The position numbers and the translations under genes were made by a program. The notes beneath the pieces were generated by a model. The model ran no database searches, had not been told where the DNA came from, and worked only from the letters and a program-made list of their open reading frames with translations. From Natronoarchaeum rubrum (GTDB taxonomy: Archaea > Halobacteriota > Halobacteria > Halobacteriales > Natronoarchaeaceae): a DNA stretch of 64,000 bases. Positions 26,427-34,219 of this stretch are shown in pieces (position 1 is the first letter of the stretch; the number at the start of each line of letters is the position of its first letter). The stretch covers positions 434,001 to 498,000 of the forward strand of contig NZ_JANHDP010000001.1 in NCBI RefSeq assembly GCF_024494695.1, in the 5' to 3' direction.

Positions 26427-27662
26427 ATGACCACGATCAAGGACAGCGTCCACGACCACATCGCGGTCGAGGGCGTCGCGGCGGCGCTGCTCGACACCGC
26501 CGCAGTCCAGCGGCTCCGCCGGATCGCGCAGTTGGGGACGGTGTCGCTGGCCTACCCCTCCGCGAACCACACGCGCTTCGAACACAGCCTCGGCGTCTAC
26601 CACCTCGCGTGCGAGGCCCTGGAGCATCTGGGCGTCCACGGCCAGCAGGCCGAGCGCGTCAAGGCCGCCGCCCTGCTACACGACGTGGGCCACTCCCCGT
26701 TTAGCCACAACGTCGAAGCGGTGATCCACCGCCGCACCGGAAAGTACCACGACGACGTCGAGGAGCTGCTGGCGTCGAATCCGGTCGGCGACGTGCTGCG
26801 ATCCCACGATCTGGACCCGTCCGCGGTCGCCGGGCTGATCGCCGGTGACGGCCAGTACGGCCAGCTCGTCTCGGGCGAGCTCGACGTCGACCGGATGGAC
26901 TACCTCGTCCGGGACGCCCACCACACCGGCGTCCCCTACGGGACGATCGACCACGAGCGGCTGGTCCGCGAACTGACCTTCCTCGACGGCGAGCTCGTGC
27001 TGGCGGAGGGCAACGTCCAGACGGCCGAGAGTCTGCTCGTCGCGCGGGCGCTGATGAACCCGACGGTGTACAGCCACCCCGTCGCCCGGATCGGCAAGTC
27101 GATGCTCCGCCGGGCGACCGAGCGGCTGATCGACGACGGCATCAGTACGGCCGAGACGATCCGGCGGATGGACGACTACGACCTGATCGCCGCCCTGCGC
27201 TCGACCGAGGCGACGGAGACCTACGCGCGCGCGCTCGACGAGCGGGATCTGTTCAAGCGGGCCGTCTGGGCCGAACTCGACGACGTTCCGGACGCCCTGC
27301 TCGACGCCGACCACGAGCGCGTTCGCGAACTGGAGGCCGACGTGGCCGACCGGGCGGGCGTGGCGCCCGAGCACGTCGTGATCGACGTGCCCTCGCGCCC
27401 CTCGATGACCGAGTCGACCTCCCGCGTCGTCGTCAACGGCGAGATCAGGCGTCTCGGCCAGCAATCTCCGCTCGTCGACGCGCTGCGGGCCGCCCAGCGA
27501 TCCCAGTGGCGCTTCGGCGTCTACGCGCCCGAAGCGGTCACCGACGGCGTCGGCGGCGCCGCGGCGTCCGTGCTCGGGTTGGAGACCGACGGCGGCCTCG
27601 TCTCCGAGGTCCGGCGGGGCCACTACGCGACGCTCGACGAGTTCGACGCCGACGCCGAATAG
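26427..27662 (+). CDS. HD-domain phosphohydrolase (SAMHD1/dGTPase-like)
   Basis: The 411-residue protein starts MTTIKDSVHDHI and carries the superfamily motifs RFEHSLGVYH (50-59), LLHDVGHSPFSH (83-94, with the HD pair at 85-86) and GELDVDRMDYLVRDA. This matches the deoxynucleoside-triphosphate hydrolase-like HD group found across archaea. A role in dNTP pool control is plausible from family membership only. It sits alone between psmB and the amidohydrolase. Confidence 0.85.
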   Translation: MTTIKDSVHDHIAVEGVAAALLDTAAVQRLRRIAQLGTVSLAYPSANHTRFEHSLGVYHLACEALEHLGVHGQQAERVKAAALLHDVGHSPFSHNVEAVIHRRTGKYHDDVEELLASNPVGDVLRSHDLDPSAVAGLIAGDGQYGQLVSGELDVDRMDYLVRDAHHTGVPYGTIDHERLVRELTFLDGELVLAEGNVQTAESLLVARALMNPTVYSHPVARIGKSMLRRATERLIDDGISTAETIRRMDDYDLIAALRSTEATETYARALDERDLFKRAVWAELDDVPDALLDADHERVRELEADVADRAGVAPEHVVIDVPSRPSMTESTSRVVVNGEIRRLGQQSPLVDALRAAQRSQWRFGVYAPEAVTDGVGGAAASVLGLETDGGLVSEVRRGHYATLDEFDADAE

Positions 27663-27754
27663 CGGTCCGGTTCCTCAGCGGTCTCCGACTCGCTGGCGAG
27701 GTCGTGCGTCCGCGAAAGGCAAACGGAATAGTGCAAAAGCGCGTTCTCTCCGGT

Positions 27755-28768
27755 ATGGAACTGGAAGGCATCGTCCTGCGCGGACGGTCGTTCGATCCGG
27801 TCGAAGGACGGGTCGTGATCGAGGACGGCGAGATCGTCGCCGTCGAGGAGACGAGCACCGACAGCGACGACGTGATCCTGCCGGCCTTTGTCAACGCTCA
27901 CACGCACCTCGGCGACTCGATCGCCAAGGAGGCGGGCGGCGGGCTGACGCTCGAAGAACTGGTCGCCCCGCCGGACGGTCTCAAACACCGGCTGCTCGAC
28001 GCCGCCGACCGGGACGAACTCGTCGCGGGGATGCGCCGATCGCTGCGGTTCATGCGCGCGACCGGCACGGGCACCTGCATCGAATTCCGCGAGGGCGGCG
28101 TCGAGGGCGTCGAGCAGCTCCAGGACGCCGCCGACGGGCTCGACGTCGAGCCGGTGATTCTCGGCCGGGAGACGACCGACGCCATGGAAGCGAGCGACGG
28201 CTTCGGCGCGAGCGGTGCGAACGACGCCGACTTCGATCGAGAGCGCCGGGCGACCCGGGAGGCGGGCAAACTCTTTGGCATCCACGCCGGCGAGGTCGAC
28301 AGTTCGGACGTCGATCCCGCGCTGGATCTCGACCCGGATTTCCTAGTGCATATGGTCCACCCCGAACCCCACCAGCTCGACCGGATCGCCGACAGCGAGG
28401 TGCCGATCGTCCTCTGTCCGCGCTCGAACGTCGTGACCGACGTCGGCCTGCCGCCGGCCGAGGAGTTGGCCGAGCGGACGACGCTTGCGCTCGGGACGGA
28501 CAACGTGATGACCAACAGCCCGTCGATGTTCCGCGAGATGGCGTTCGCGGCGAAGCTGTTCGATCTGCCCGCGCGGGAGGTCCTCCGGATGGCGACGATC
28601 AACGGCGCCGAGATCGCGGGCCTGGATCGCGGCGTCGTCGCCGAGGGGCGCGAGGCGAAGCTGCAGGTGCTCGACGGCGACTCGCACAATCTCGCCGGTG
28701 CGCAGGATATCGTCCGGGCGGTCGTTCGGCGGGCGGGCGAGGGTGATGTAAATCGCATAGTGCTATAG
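27755..28768 (+). CDS. amidohydrolase superfamily metal-dependent deaminase/hydrolase
   Basis: The protein begins with a small beta domain (ELEGIVLRG...VVIEDGEIVAVEE) followed by the TIM barrel with metal ligands HTHLGDS, a histidine in FGIHAGEVDS, HMVHPEP, and the late aspartate in LGTDNVMTNSPSMF. It belongs with cytosine/guanine/SAH deaminase-like amidohydrolases. The substrate is unknown. ATG 27755 gives the conserved first strand; an upstream in-frame extension is rejected because it overlaps the HD gene with Arg-rich nonsense. Confidence 0.8.
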   Translation: MELEGIVLRGRSFDPVEGRVVIEDGEIVAVEETSTDSDDVILPAFVNAHTHLGDSIAKEAGGGLTLEELVAPPDGLKHRLLDAADRDELVAGMRRSLRFMRATGTGTCIEFREGGVEGVEQLQDAADGLDVEPVILGRETTDAMEASDGFGASGANDADFDRERRATREAGKLFGIHAGEVDSSDVDPALDLDPDFLVHMVHPEPHQLDRIADSEVPIVLCPRSNVVTDVGLPPAEELAERTTLALGTDNVMTNSPSMFREMAFAAKLFDLPAREVLRMATINGAEIAGLDRGVVAEGREAKLQVLDGDSHNLAGAQDIVRAVVRRAGEGDVNRIVL

Positions 28769-28864
28769 GAAATCCGCGGCGGCGCGCTACACTCGGGCCG
28801 AGCGCTTCCGTTCGATCCCGCGGAACAGTTTTGATCCCGGACTGCGTGTGCTAACGTAGGACAC

Positions 28865-29347
28865 ATGTACGATCGCATTCTGGTCCCCACCGACGGCTCC
28901 ACGGGCGTCGAGCGGGCCGTCGAGCACGCCGTCGGACTCGCCGAGGAACACGGGGCGACGGTGCAGGCGCTGTACGTCGTCAACGCGGCGACGTTCGGCG
29001 GGCTACCCATGGAGACGTCCTGGGAGGGGATCAGTTCGGTCCTGCGCGACGAGGGGCACGAAGCCGTCGAGCGGGTCGAGGAGATCGCCGAGAAACACGG
29101 CGTCGAGGTCGAGACGCGCATCGTCGAAGGGATGCCGAGCCGGACGATCTGCGAGCACGCCGCGAGCGAGGGCTGCGACCTGATCGTGATGGGGACCCAC
29201 GGCCGCGGCGGGATCGATCGCCTTCTGATGGGGAGCGTCACCGAGCGGGTCGTCCGGACCGCCGAGCCGCCGGTGCTCACGGTGAACATGACCGACGACG
29301 AGAGCGCGGAGGAGGCCGCCGCCGAGGAACGGACGCCACAGCCGTAG
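28865..29347 (+). CDS. universal stress protein (UspA family)
   Basis: The 160-residue single Usp domain starts with MYDRILVPTDGSTGVERAVEHAV and ends with the ATP-binding signature GTHGRGGIDRLLMGSVTERVVRTAEPPVLTV (key residues G-x2-G-x9-G-S/T). It is an ATP-binding type. The C-terminal 20 residues are an acidic tail. Haloarchaea carry dozens of such genes; no specific role can be assigned. It is convergent with the biotin ligase gene. Confidence 0.92.
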   Translation: MYDRILVPTDGSTGVERAVEHAVGLAEEHGATVQALYVVNAATFGGLPMETSWEGISSVLRDEGHEAVERVEEIAEKHGVEVETRIVEGMPSRTICEHAASEGCDLIVMGTHGRGGIDRLLMGSVTERVVRTAEPPVLTVNMTDDESAEEAAAEERTPQP

Positions 29348-29362
29348 GACGAGGCGGGACAG

Positions 29363-30283
29363 TCAGACCGGCCGGAGGTGCTCGCAGTCGCCGGCGTGGA
29401 CGCGGACGACGCCGTCGTCGGTCTCGACGAGCAACGTTCCCGGCAGTTCCACGTCGATCGCTTCTCCTTCGACGACGCCGTCGGGCGTCTCGACGCGGAC
29501 GTCCTGTCCGAGCGTCGCCGATCGCTCCCGCCAGGCGTCGAGCACGGCGTCGGGATCCGACCGGAGTTCGTCGAACCGCTCCAGAAGCCGCTGGGCGAAC
29601 AGCCGACGCTCCACGGGGCCGACCTCGGACTGGATGCTCGTCGCGCCCTCGGGGAGCGAGTCGGCGTCGATGTTCGCGTTGATGCCGAGGCCCGGGATCA
29701 CCCACGACACGCGATCGGCCTCGCCCTCCATCTCGGTGAGGATGCCTGCGAGTTTGCGCTCGCCGACGAGCACGTCGTTGGGCCACTTGATTTCGGCGTC
29801 GACGCCGGCTTCGCGCGCGGCGTCGGTGATCGCGACTGCCGCGGCGAGCGTCACGACTGGAACGCGGGCGGGCGGCAGATCGGGTCGGAGAACGATGCTC
29901 AGCCAGACGCCGCCGCTCGGCGAGGACCACTCGCGATCCAGTCGCCCCCTGCCGCCGGTCTGCTCGTCGGCGAGCACGACCACGTCGCTGGCGCCGTCGT
30001 CGGCCAGATCGCGGGCGACGGCGTTCGTGCTCGGGACGCTCTCGCGGTACTCCACGTCGAAGGTGGCTTCCAGTCCGTACTCGACGGCAGGGCCGCCGAA
30101 CTCGGGGACCGACACCAGCTCGTAGCCGTCGTCGCGGCTCGCGATCTCGAAGCCGTCCTCGCGCAGCGCCTCGACGTGCTTCCAGATGGCCGCCCGCGAG
30201 ACGCCGAGTTGCTCCGCCAGATCGGGGCCGGTCACGGGGCCGTCGTCCAGCGCGTCGAGGACGCTCCGGCGCGTGTCGTTCAT
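29363..30283 (-). CDS. birA: biotin-[acetyl-CoA-carboxylase] ligase with N-terminal HTH
   Basis: The winged helix-turn-helix (residues 1-60) is followed by the ligase domain with biotin-binding GGRGRLDREW and KWPNDV, and the C-terminal SH3-like domain. It attaches biotin to the carrier domain of carboxylases, and the HTH suggests an added repressor role as in bacterial BirA. ATG 30283 is chosen because it starts exactly at the HTH and faces the divergent small membrane protein gene. Confidence 0.9.
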   Translation of the reverse strand: MNDTRRSVLDALDDGPVTGPDLAEQLGVSRAAIWKHVEALREDGFEIASRDDGYELVSVPEFGGPAVEYGLEATFDVEYRESVPSTNAVARDLADDGASDVVVLADEQTGGRGRLDREWSSPSGGVWLSIVLRPDLPPARVPVVTLAAAVAITDAAREAGVDAEIKWPNDVLVGERKLAGILTEMEGEADRVSWVIPGLGINANIDADSLPEGATSIQSEVGPVERRLFAQRLLERFDELRSDPDAVLDAWRERSATLGQDVRVETPDGVVEGEAIDVELPGTLLVETDDGVVRVHAGDCEHLRPV

Positions 30284-30378
30284 GGCGCAGAATTTCTGCG
30301 GCAGGGCCTTTGCTTTGACGGGCGCTGTCGACGTCTCGGTCCCGTACCCTTTTATTTCCTTCATCCATACTGACACGT

Positions 30379-30663
30379 ATGGCATTGCGCAGGCTCCTCG
30401 GGACGGTAGTCGGGTACGCGTTCCTTGCGGTTGCGTTCGGCGCCGCGCTCGGCGGACTCGCGATGGCCGGTTCCGCGGTTCTCGGCGGCGTCTCAGCCGG
30501 GAAAGCGTTCGTGACGCTGTCGCTGTTCGGGCTGTCGATGTGCACCTGGTTCAGCGGCTACTTCCTGCTCCGGGCGACTCGCGGAACCGTGCTACCAATC
30601 GATCCCGATCGGAGCCCGGCGTCTATCTTCACCCGAGGCGGCGGTGGCGGTGGGGGTCTGTAG
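30379..30663 (+). CDS. small membrane protein with Gly-rich tail
   Basis: The 94-residue protein has two or three hydrophobic helices (about 8-30, 33-45 and 47-66) and a short cytosolic tail ending in a run of glycines. A TATA-like CTTTTATTTCC lies about 27 bases upstream of the ATG. I do not recognise a family; many haloarchaea have similar small proteins. It precedes tyrS by 57 bases on the same strand. Confidence 0.65.
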   Translation: MALRRLLGTVVGYAFLAVAFGAALGGLAMAGSAVLGGVSAGKAFVTLSLFGLSMCTWFSGYFLLRATRGTVLPIDPDRSPASIFTRGGGGGGGL

Positions 30664-30720
30664 TCCACCGTAGCGGCCCAGACGAGAAGCCCTAAATTGC
30701 CGCCCTGTCAGAGTTCCCGT

Positions 30721-31716
30721 ATGGACGACTACGACCTGATCACGCGCAACGCCGAGGAGGTCGTCACCGAAGAGGAGGTAGAGGCCCTCGCGGCCGACCC
30801 CGACGGCAAGCGCGCGTACGTGGGCTACGAGCCCTCCGGCGTGCTCCACGTCGGCCACCTGCTCACTGCGAACAAGCTGATCGATCTCCAGGAGGCGGGC
30901 ATGGAGGTCGTCGTGCTGCTCGCGGACGTGCACGCCTACCTCAACGGGAAGGGAAGCTTCGAGGAGATCCGGGAGACGGCCGAAGTGATGCGCGAGCAGT
31001 TCCTCGCGTACGGCCTCGACGCCGAGCAGACCGAGTTCGTCTACGGCTCGGAGTTTCAACTCGACGAGGAGTTCGCGCTCGACCTCCACCAACTCGAACT
31101 GTCGACCTCGCTCAACCGCGCCCAGCGCGCGATGGCCGAGCTTCAGGGCGGCGACACGGCGAAGGTTTCCCACGTCGTCTACCCGCTGATGCAGGCGCTG
31201 GACATCGAGTACCTCGACGTCGACCTGGCGGTCGGCGGCCTCGACCAGCGCAAGGTCCACATGCTCGCGCGCGAGGAGCTGCCCGACCTCGACTACGAGG
31301 TGCGCCCGGCGCTCCACACCCCCATCATCGCCGACCTGACCTCCGGCGAGGGGAAGATGTCCTCCAGTTCTGGCGAGACGATCTCGATGGAGGACTCGGC
31401 CGAGGCGCTCGAAGAGAAGGTCAACGCGGCCTTTTGCCCGCCGACGCGCGATCCCGAGCCCGACGAGGACGGCAACGAGCGCGAGAACCCCGTCCTGGAG
31501 CTGTTCCGGTACCACGTGTTCCCGCGCTTCGAGTCGGTCACCGTCGAGCGCCCCGACGAGTACGGCGGTAACGTCACGTACGACGACTACGAGGCGCTGG
31601 CGAGCGCTCTCGAAAGCGGCGAGCTCCACCCGGCCGACGCCAAGGGCACGCTCGCCGAGTACCTCGACGAGCTGATCGCGCCCGGCCGCGAGCGTCTCGA
31701 AGAACTCCGAGCGTAA
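30721..31716 (+). CDS. tyrS: tyrosyl-tRNA synthetase
   Basis: Class I aminoacyl-tRNA synthetase charging tRNA-Tyr. The HIGH-equivalent is HVGH (43-46) and the KMSKS loop KMSSS (212-216). The 331-residue length lacks the C-terminal S4 domain of bacterial enzymes, as in archaea. ATG 30721 is the first start giving the conserved MDDYDLITRN. The intergenic sequence after the stop is non-coding for 270 bases. Confidence 0.95.
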   Translation: MDDYDLITRNAEEVVTEEEVEALAADPDGKRAYVGYEPSGVLHVGHLLTANKLIDLQEAGMEVVVLLADVHAYLNGKGSFEEIRETAEVMREQFLAYGLDAEQTEFVYGSEFQLDEEFALDLHQLELSTSLNRAQRAMAELQGGDTAKVSHVVYPLMQALDIEYLDVDLAVGGLDQRKVHMLAREELPDLDYEVRPALHTPIIADLTSGEGKMSSSSGETISMEDSAEALEEKVNAAFCPPTRDPEPDEDGNERENPVLELFRYHVFPRFESVTVERPDEYGGNVTYDDYEALASALESGELHPADAKGTLAEYLDELIAPGRERLEELRA

Positions 31717-31861
31717 CGACGTTCGGGCGTCACGACGCCGCTCCCCGGCGTAGCTTCTTCTTTCGAATCGGTCGCGTAGCTGTGCTTCGACGTCGGACGA
31801 CGCCGCTCGGTCTCGTTCGTGCGCTTCTCCGCTGCTCCGAGAGCGCGACCAGTCCGTTATA

Positions 31862-31877
31862 ATCTCCATAAGTTATG
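31862..31877. promoter_or_regulatory. 16-base motif containing palindrome CATAAGTTATG, copy 2
   Basis: ATCTCCATAAGTTATG, differing by one base from the copy at 25034-25049, lies about 110 bases upstream of the small membrane protein gene at 31987 in AT-rich sequence. Confidence 0.3.
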
Positions 31878-31986
31878 AGTTACATTTCTCGTGGCCGAAT
31901 CTACAACTACTCCAACTTCGAGAAAACACTCGACGAAGGATTTTAGTGAAGAAACGTAGCTAGTAACTCGTGAGGAGGTGTAGAAC

Positions 31987-32241
31987 ATGGTCGAGAGAAC
32001 ACCCGATCGACGCCGAACGGAATCGCCCGTGACCGACAGCAGCTCGTTCCGGCCGCCTTCGGTGTCGAGACACGACGTCGTGCTGGCCGTGATTCCGGCC
32101 GCGCTGTTCGTCGCGGCGCTGCTCGGGCAGTTACTCTCGATCCCGTTCCAGACTGCTCTCGTTGGGGGTGCGATCGTCGCCGGCCTCGCGGTCGCCGACG
32201 GCCTGTTCCGGAACCCGCCGCGTCGGCCTCGGGCCGCGTAA
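31987..32241 (+). CDS. small two-helix membrane protein with strong ribosome binding site
   Basis: The 84-residue protein has a basic, disordered N-terminus, two transmembrane helices (about 30-50 and 54-72) and an Arg/Pro-rich end. GAGGAGGTG ends six bases before the ATG, one of the few strong Shine-Dalgarno sites here and a sign of a leadered mRNA. No family is recognised. A CATAAGTTATG palindrome motif lies upstream. Confidence 0.65.
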   Translation: MVERTPDRRRTESPVTDSSSFRPPSVSRHDVVLAVIPAALFVAALLGQLLSIPFQTALVGGAIVAGLAVADGLFRNPPRRPRAA

Positions 32242-32330
32242 CGGGACCCGTTCTCGACGCCAGTGACAGGGGCGGCTTCGCTGCTGCGGTTCGCTGATAG
32301 CGGAGAACGATCAGTCGCCAGCGCGCGCCG

Positions 32331-32675
32331 TTACTCGTCGAGCCAGCTGCCGGCCCAGCACTCGATCTCGTCGAACACCGGGCAGAGCGACTCGCCCTTC
32401 TCGGTGAGGCTGTAGTAGGTCGCGACCGGCGCGTCCTCCTCCATCCGGCGGTCGACGAACCCGAGCTCTTCGAGGTCGTCGAGTACGCGCGAGAGCGTCC
32501 GCGAGCTCGCGTCGGTCGACCGTTTCAGTTCGTTGAAACGCTTCTCGCCGTCCTGCAGGTCGTGGAGCACGACGAGTCGCCACTGGGACCCGATCTGCTC
32601 GATCGATTCGATGACGGCGCAGGGACCGTCTTCTTCCTCCGCCTCGGCGGTCGACCGCTGGAGATCCGATGACAT
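32331..32675 (-). CDS. HxlR-family winged-helix regulator
   Basis: The 114-residue protein fits the HxlR family: conserved Cys in DGPCAVIESIEQIGSQW, recognition helix in SSRTLSRVLDDLEELGFV and the YSLTEKGESL wing. The N-terminal Cys is often redox- or electrophile-sensing in this family. It is divergent from a DoxX gene, a common arrangement in which the regulator controls the membrane protein. Matching sites flank the shared promoter region. Confidence 0.88.
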   Translation of the reverse strand: MSSDLQRSTAEAEEEDGPCAVIESIEQIGSQWRLVVLHDLQDGEKRFNELKRSTDASSRTLSRVLDDLEELGFVDRRMEEDAPVATYYSLTEKGESLCPVFDEIECWAGSWLDE

Positions 32676-32681
32676 CGGTGA

Positions 32682-32738
32682 TACCTGATTACAGCTTTGT
32701 CGCCGAGAGAATATATGGGTTCGGTTCCTAACCAGGTA
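32682..32738. promoter_or_regulatory. inverted operator candidates between HxlR and DoxX genes
   Basis: TACCTGATTA (32682-32691) and TAACCAGGTA (32729-32738) are inverted copies matching at nine of ten positions, flanking an AATATAT promoter element near 32710. The arrangement fits control of the divergent gene pair by the HxlR protein. Confidence 0.4.
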
Positions 32739-32811
32739 ACGTGATGATACCACAATCGACGCGATCGATCGTACCGCTTTCCGACCGTGCAGCGGCGACG
32801 GAGGTGGCGGC

Positions 32812-33243
32812 GTGAGTCTCGCGCCGCTCGCCCTCGGGAGCGCCGGCGCCGACGTCGCGTTTCTCCTCGCACGAGTCTCCTTCGGCGCGGTCCTGGCGTT
32901 CATGGGATGGAACCATATCACGAACGCGGAGTCGATGAGTGGCTACGCCGAGATGAAAGGCGTCCCGGCGGCGTCGCTGGCGGTCCCGTTCACCGGCGGC
33001 ATGTTGCTGTTCGGCGGGCTCGGGATCGCTCTGGGTGTCTTTCCGACGCTCGCGGCCGGCGCGCTCGTCGTGTTTCTGCTCGTGACGACGCCGGTGATGC
33101 ACGACTTCTGGGCGGCCCCGGAGGACCAGCAGCAAGACGAGCTGACCGCCTTTCTGAAGAACGTCGCCATGCTCGGGGCCGCGTTCTGCTTCCTCGCGCT
33201 CGCGGGTGCTGACTGGGCGTACGCGGTCGGCGTCGGACTGTAA
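32812..33243 (+). CDS. DoxX-family membrane protein
   Basis: The 143-residue protein has four transmembrane helices with the family's first-helix pattern LLARVSFGAVLAFMGWNH and a cytosolic loop after helix three. DoxX proteins are linked to quinone-dependent redox or thiol stress in other organisms. The GTG start at 32812 follows GGAGGTG by six bases. Divergent HxlR regulator: likely control by redox or toxic compounds. Confidence 0.82.
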   Translation: MSLAPLALGSAGADVAFLLARVSFGAVLAFMGWNHITNAESMSGYAEMKGVPAASLAVPFTGGMLLFGGLGIALGVFPTLAAGALVVFLLVTTPVMHDFWAAPEDQQQDELTAFLKNVAMLGAAFCFLALAGADWAYAVGVGL

Positions 33244-33334
33244 GTCGCCCCCATTTGTCCGGTTATTTTCCGCCTCGAGCGACACCTATCCATACCGATA
33301 ATTTAAATCGGCGGCACCCCACCGTGGCGATATC

Positions 33335-34219
33335 GTGATCGAGGTCGACTCGCTTCGCAAGGAGTACAGCGGCTTCGTCGCCGTCGAGGACAGCAGTTTC
33401 TCGGTCGACGCCGGCGAGGTGTTCGGCATCGTCGGCCCCAACGGAGCGGGGAAGACGACGACGCTGAAGATGCTCGCCGGACTGATCGAGCCGACCAGCG
33501 GCGCAGCGACGGTCGCCGGCGTCCCCGCCGGCGAAACTGAAATGCGGCGCAACCTCGGGTGGGTCCCCGAGGAATCGCCGCTGTACGAGGACATGACCGC
33601 CCACTCGTATCTCCGCTTTTTCGCCGACCTCTACGACGTGCCTCGGGAGCTCGCGAACGAGCGGATCGCCGAGGCGCTCGACAGGCTCGATCTCGAGCAC
33701 CGGGAGCGCGCCATCGGCGACATGTCCAAGGGGATGAAGCGAAAGGTCGCCATCGCCCGCGCGCTGGTGAACGATCCGGACGTGCTGATCTTCGACGAGC
33801 CCGCCAGCGGCCTCGACCCGCTGACGACCAACTACATCATCGACTTCGTGCGCGAGTTGAGCGACGAGGGCCGGACCGTCGTGTTCAGCGCGCACAACCT
33901 GTTCCACGTCGAGAGCCTCTGCGATCGGATTCTGGTGATGAATCGCGGCGAGGTCATCGCGCGCGGCAGCTTAGAGGAGATCCGCGATCGCCACGGGCGC
34001 ACGGAGTACCGCGTCTACACCGATGTTCCGGTCGATGGCGCCACGAAGGAGAACGGCCGGTATCGTCGGGTCGTCGAGTCGATGGACGCCGTCGAACGAA
34101 CCCGCGAGAGCGCCCAGACCGAGGGCGGCTCGGTCGTCGACATCCAGACCCACGAGCCGAGTCTCGAAGAGATCTTCCTCGAAATCGCGGGCGAGTCGCC
34201 CCGGGAGGCCGAGGCGTGA
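33335..34219 (+). CDS. ABC exporter ATP-binding protein (NatA/ABC-2 type)
   Basis: All nucleotide-binding motifs are seen: Walker A GPNGAGKTTT (36-45), a Q-loop position reading WVPEESPLYE (Glu where Gln is usual), a signature variant MSKGMKRKVAIARAL, Walker B VLIFDEPASGLDP and H-loop FSAHNL. The variant signature is typical of NatA-like exporters. The C-terminal extension ends EPSLEEIFLEI. The gene overlaps the next one (GTGA), and with the two permeases forms one operon. Confidence 0.92.
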   Translation: MIEVDSLRKEYSGFVAVEDSSFSVDAGEVFGIVGPNGAGKTTTLKMLAGLIEPTSGAATVAGVPAGETEMRRNLGWVPEESPLYEDMTAHSYLRFFADLYDVPRELANERIAEALDRLDLEHRERAIGDMSKGMKRKVAIARALVNDPDVLIFDEPASGLDPLTTNYIIDFVRELSDEGRTVVFSAHNLFHVESLCDRILVMNRGEVIARGSLEEIRDRHGRTEYRVYTDVPVDGATKENGRYRRVVESMDAVERTRESAQTEGGSVVDIQTHEPSLEEIFLEIAGESPREAEA

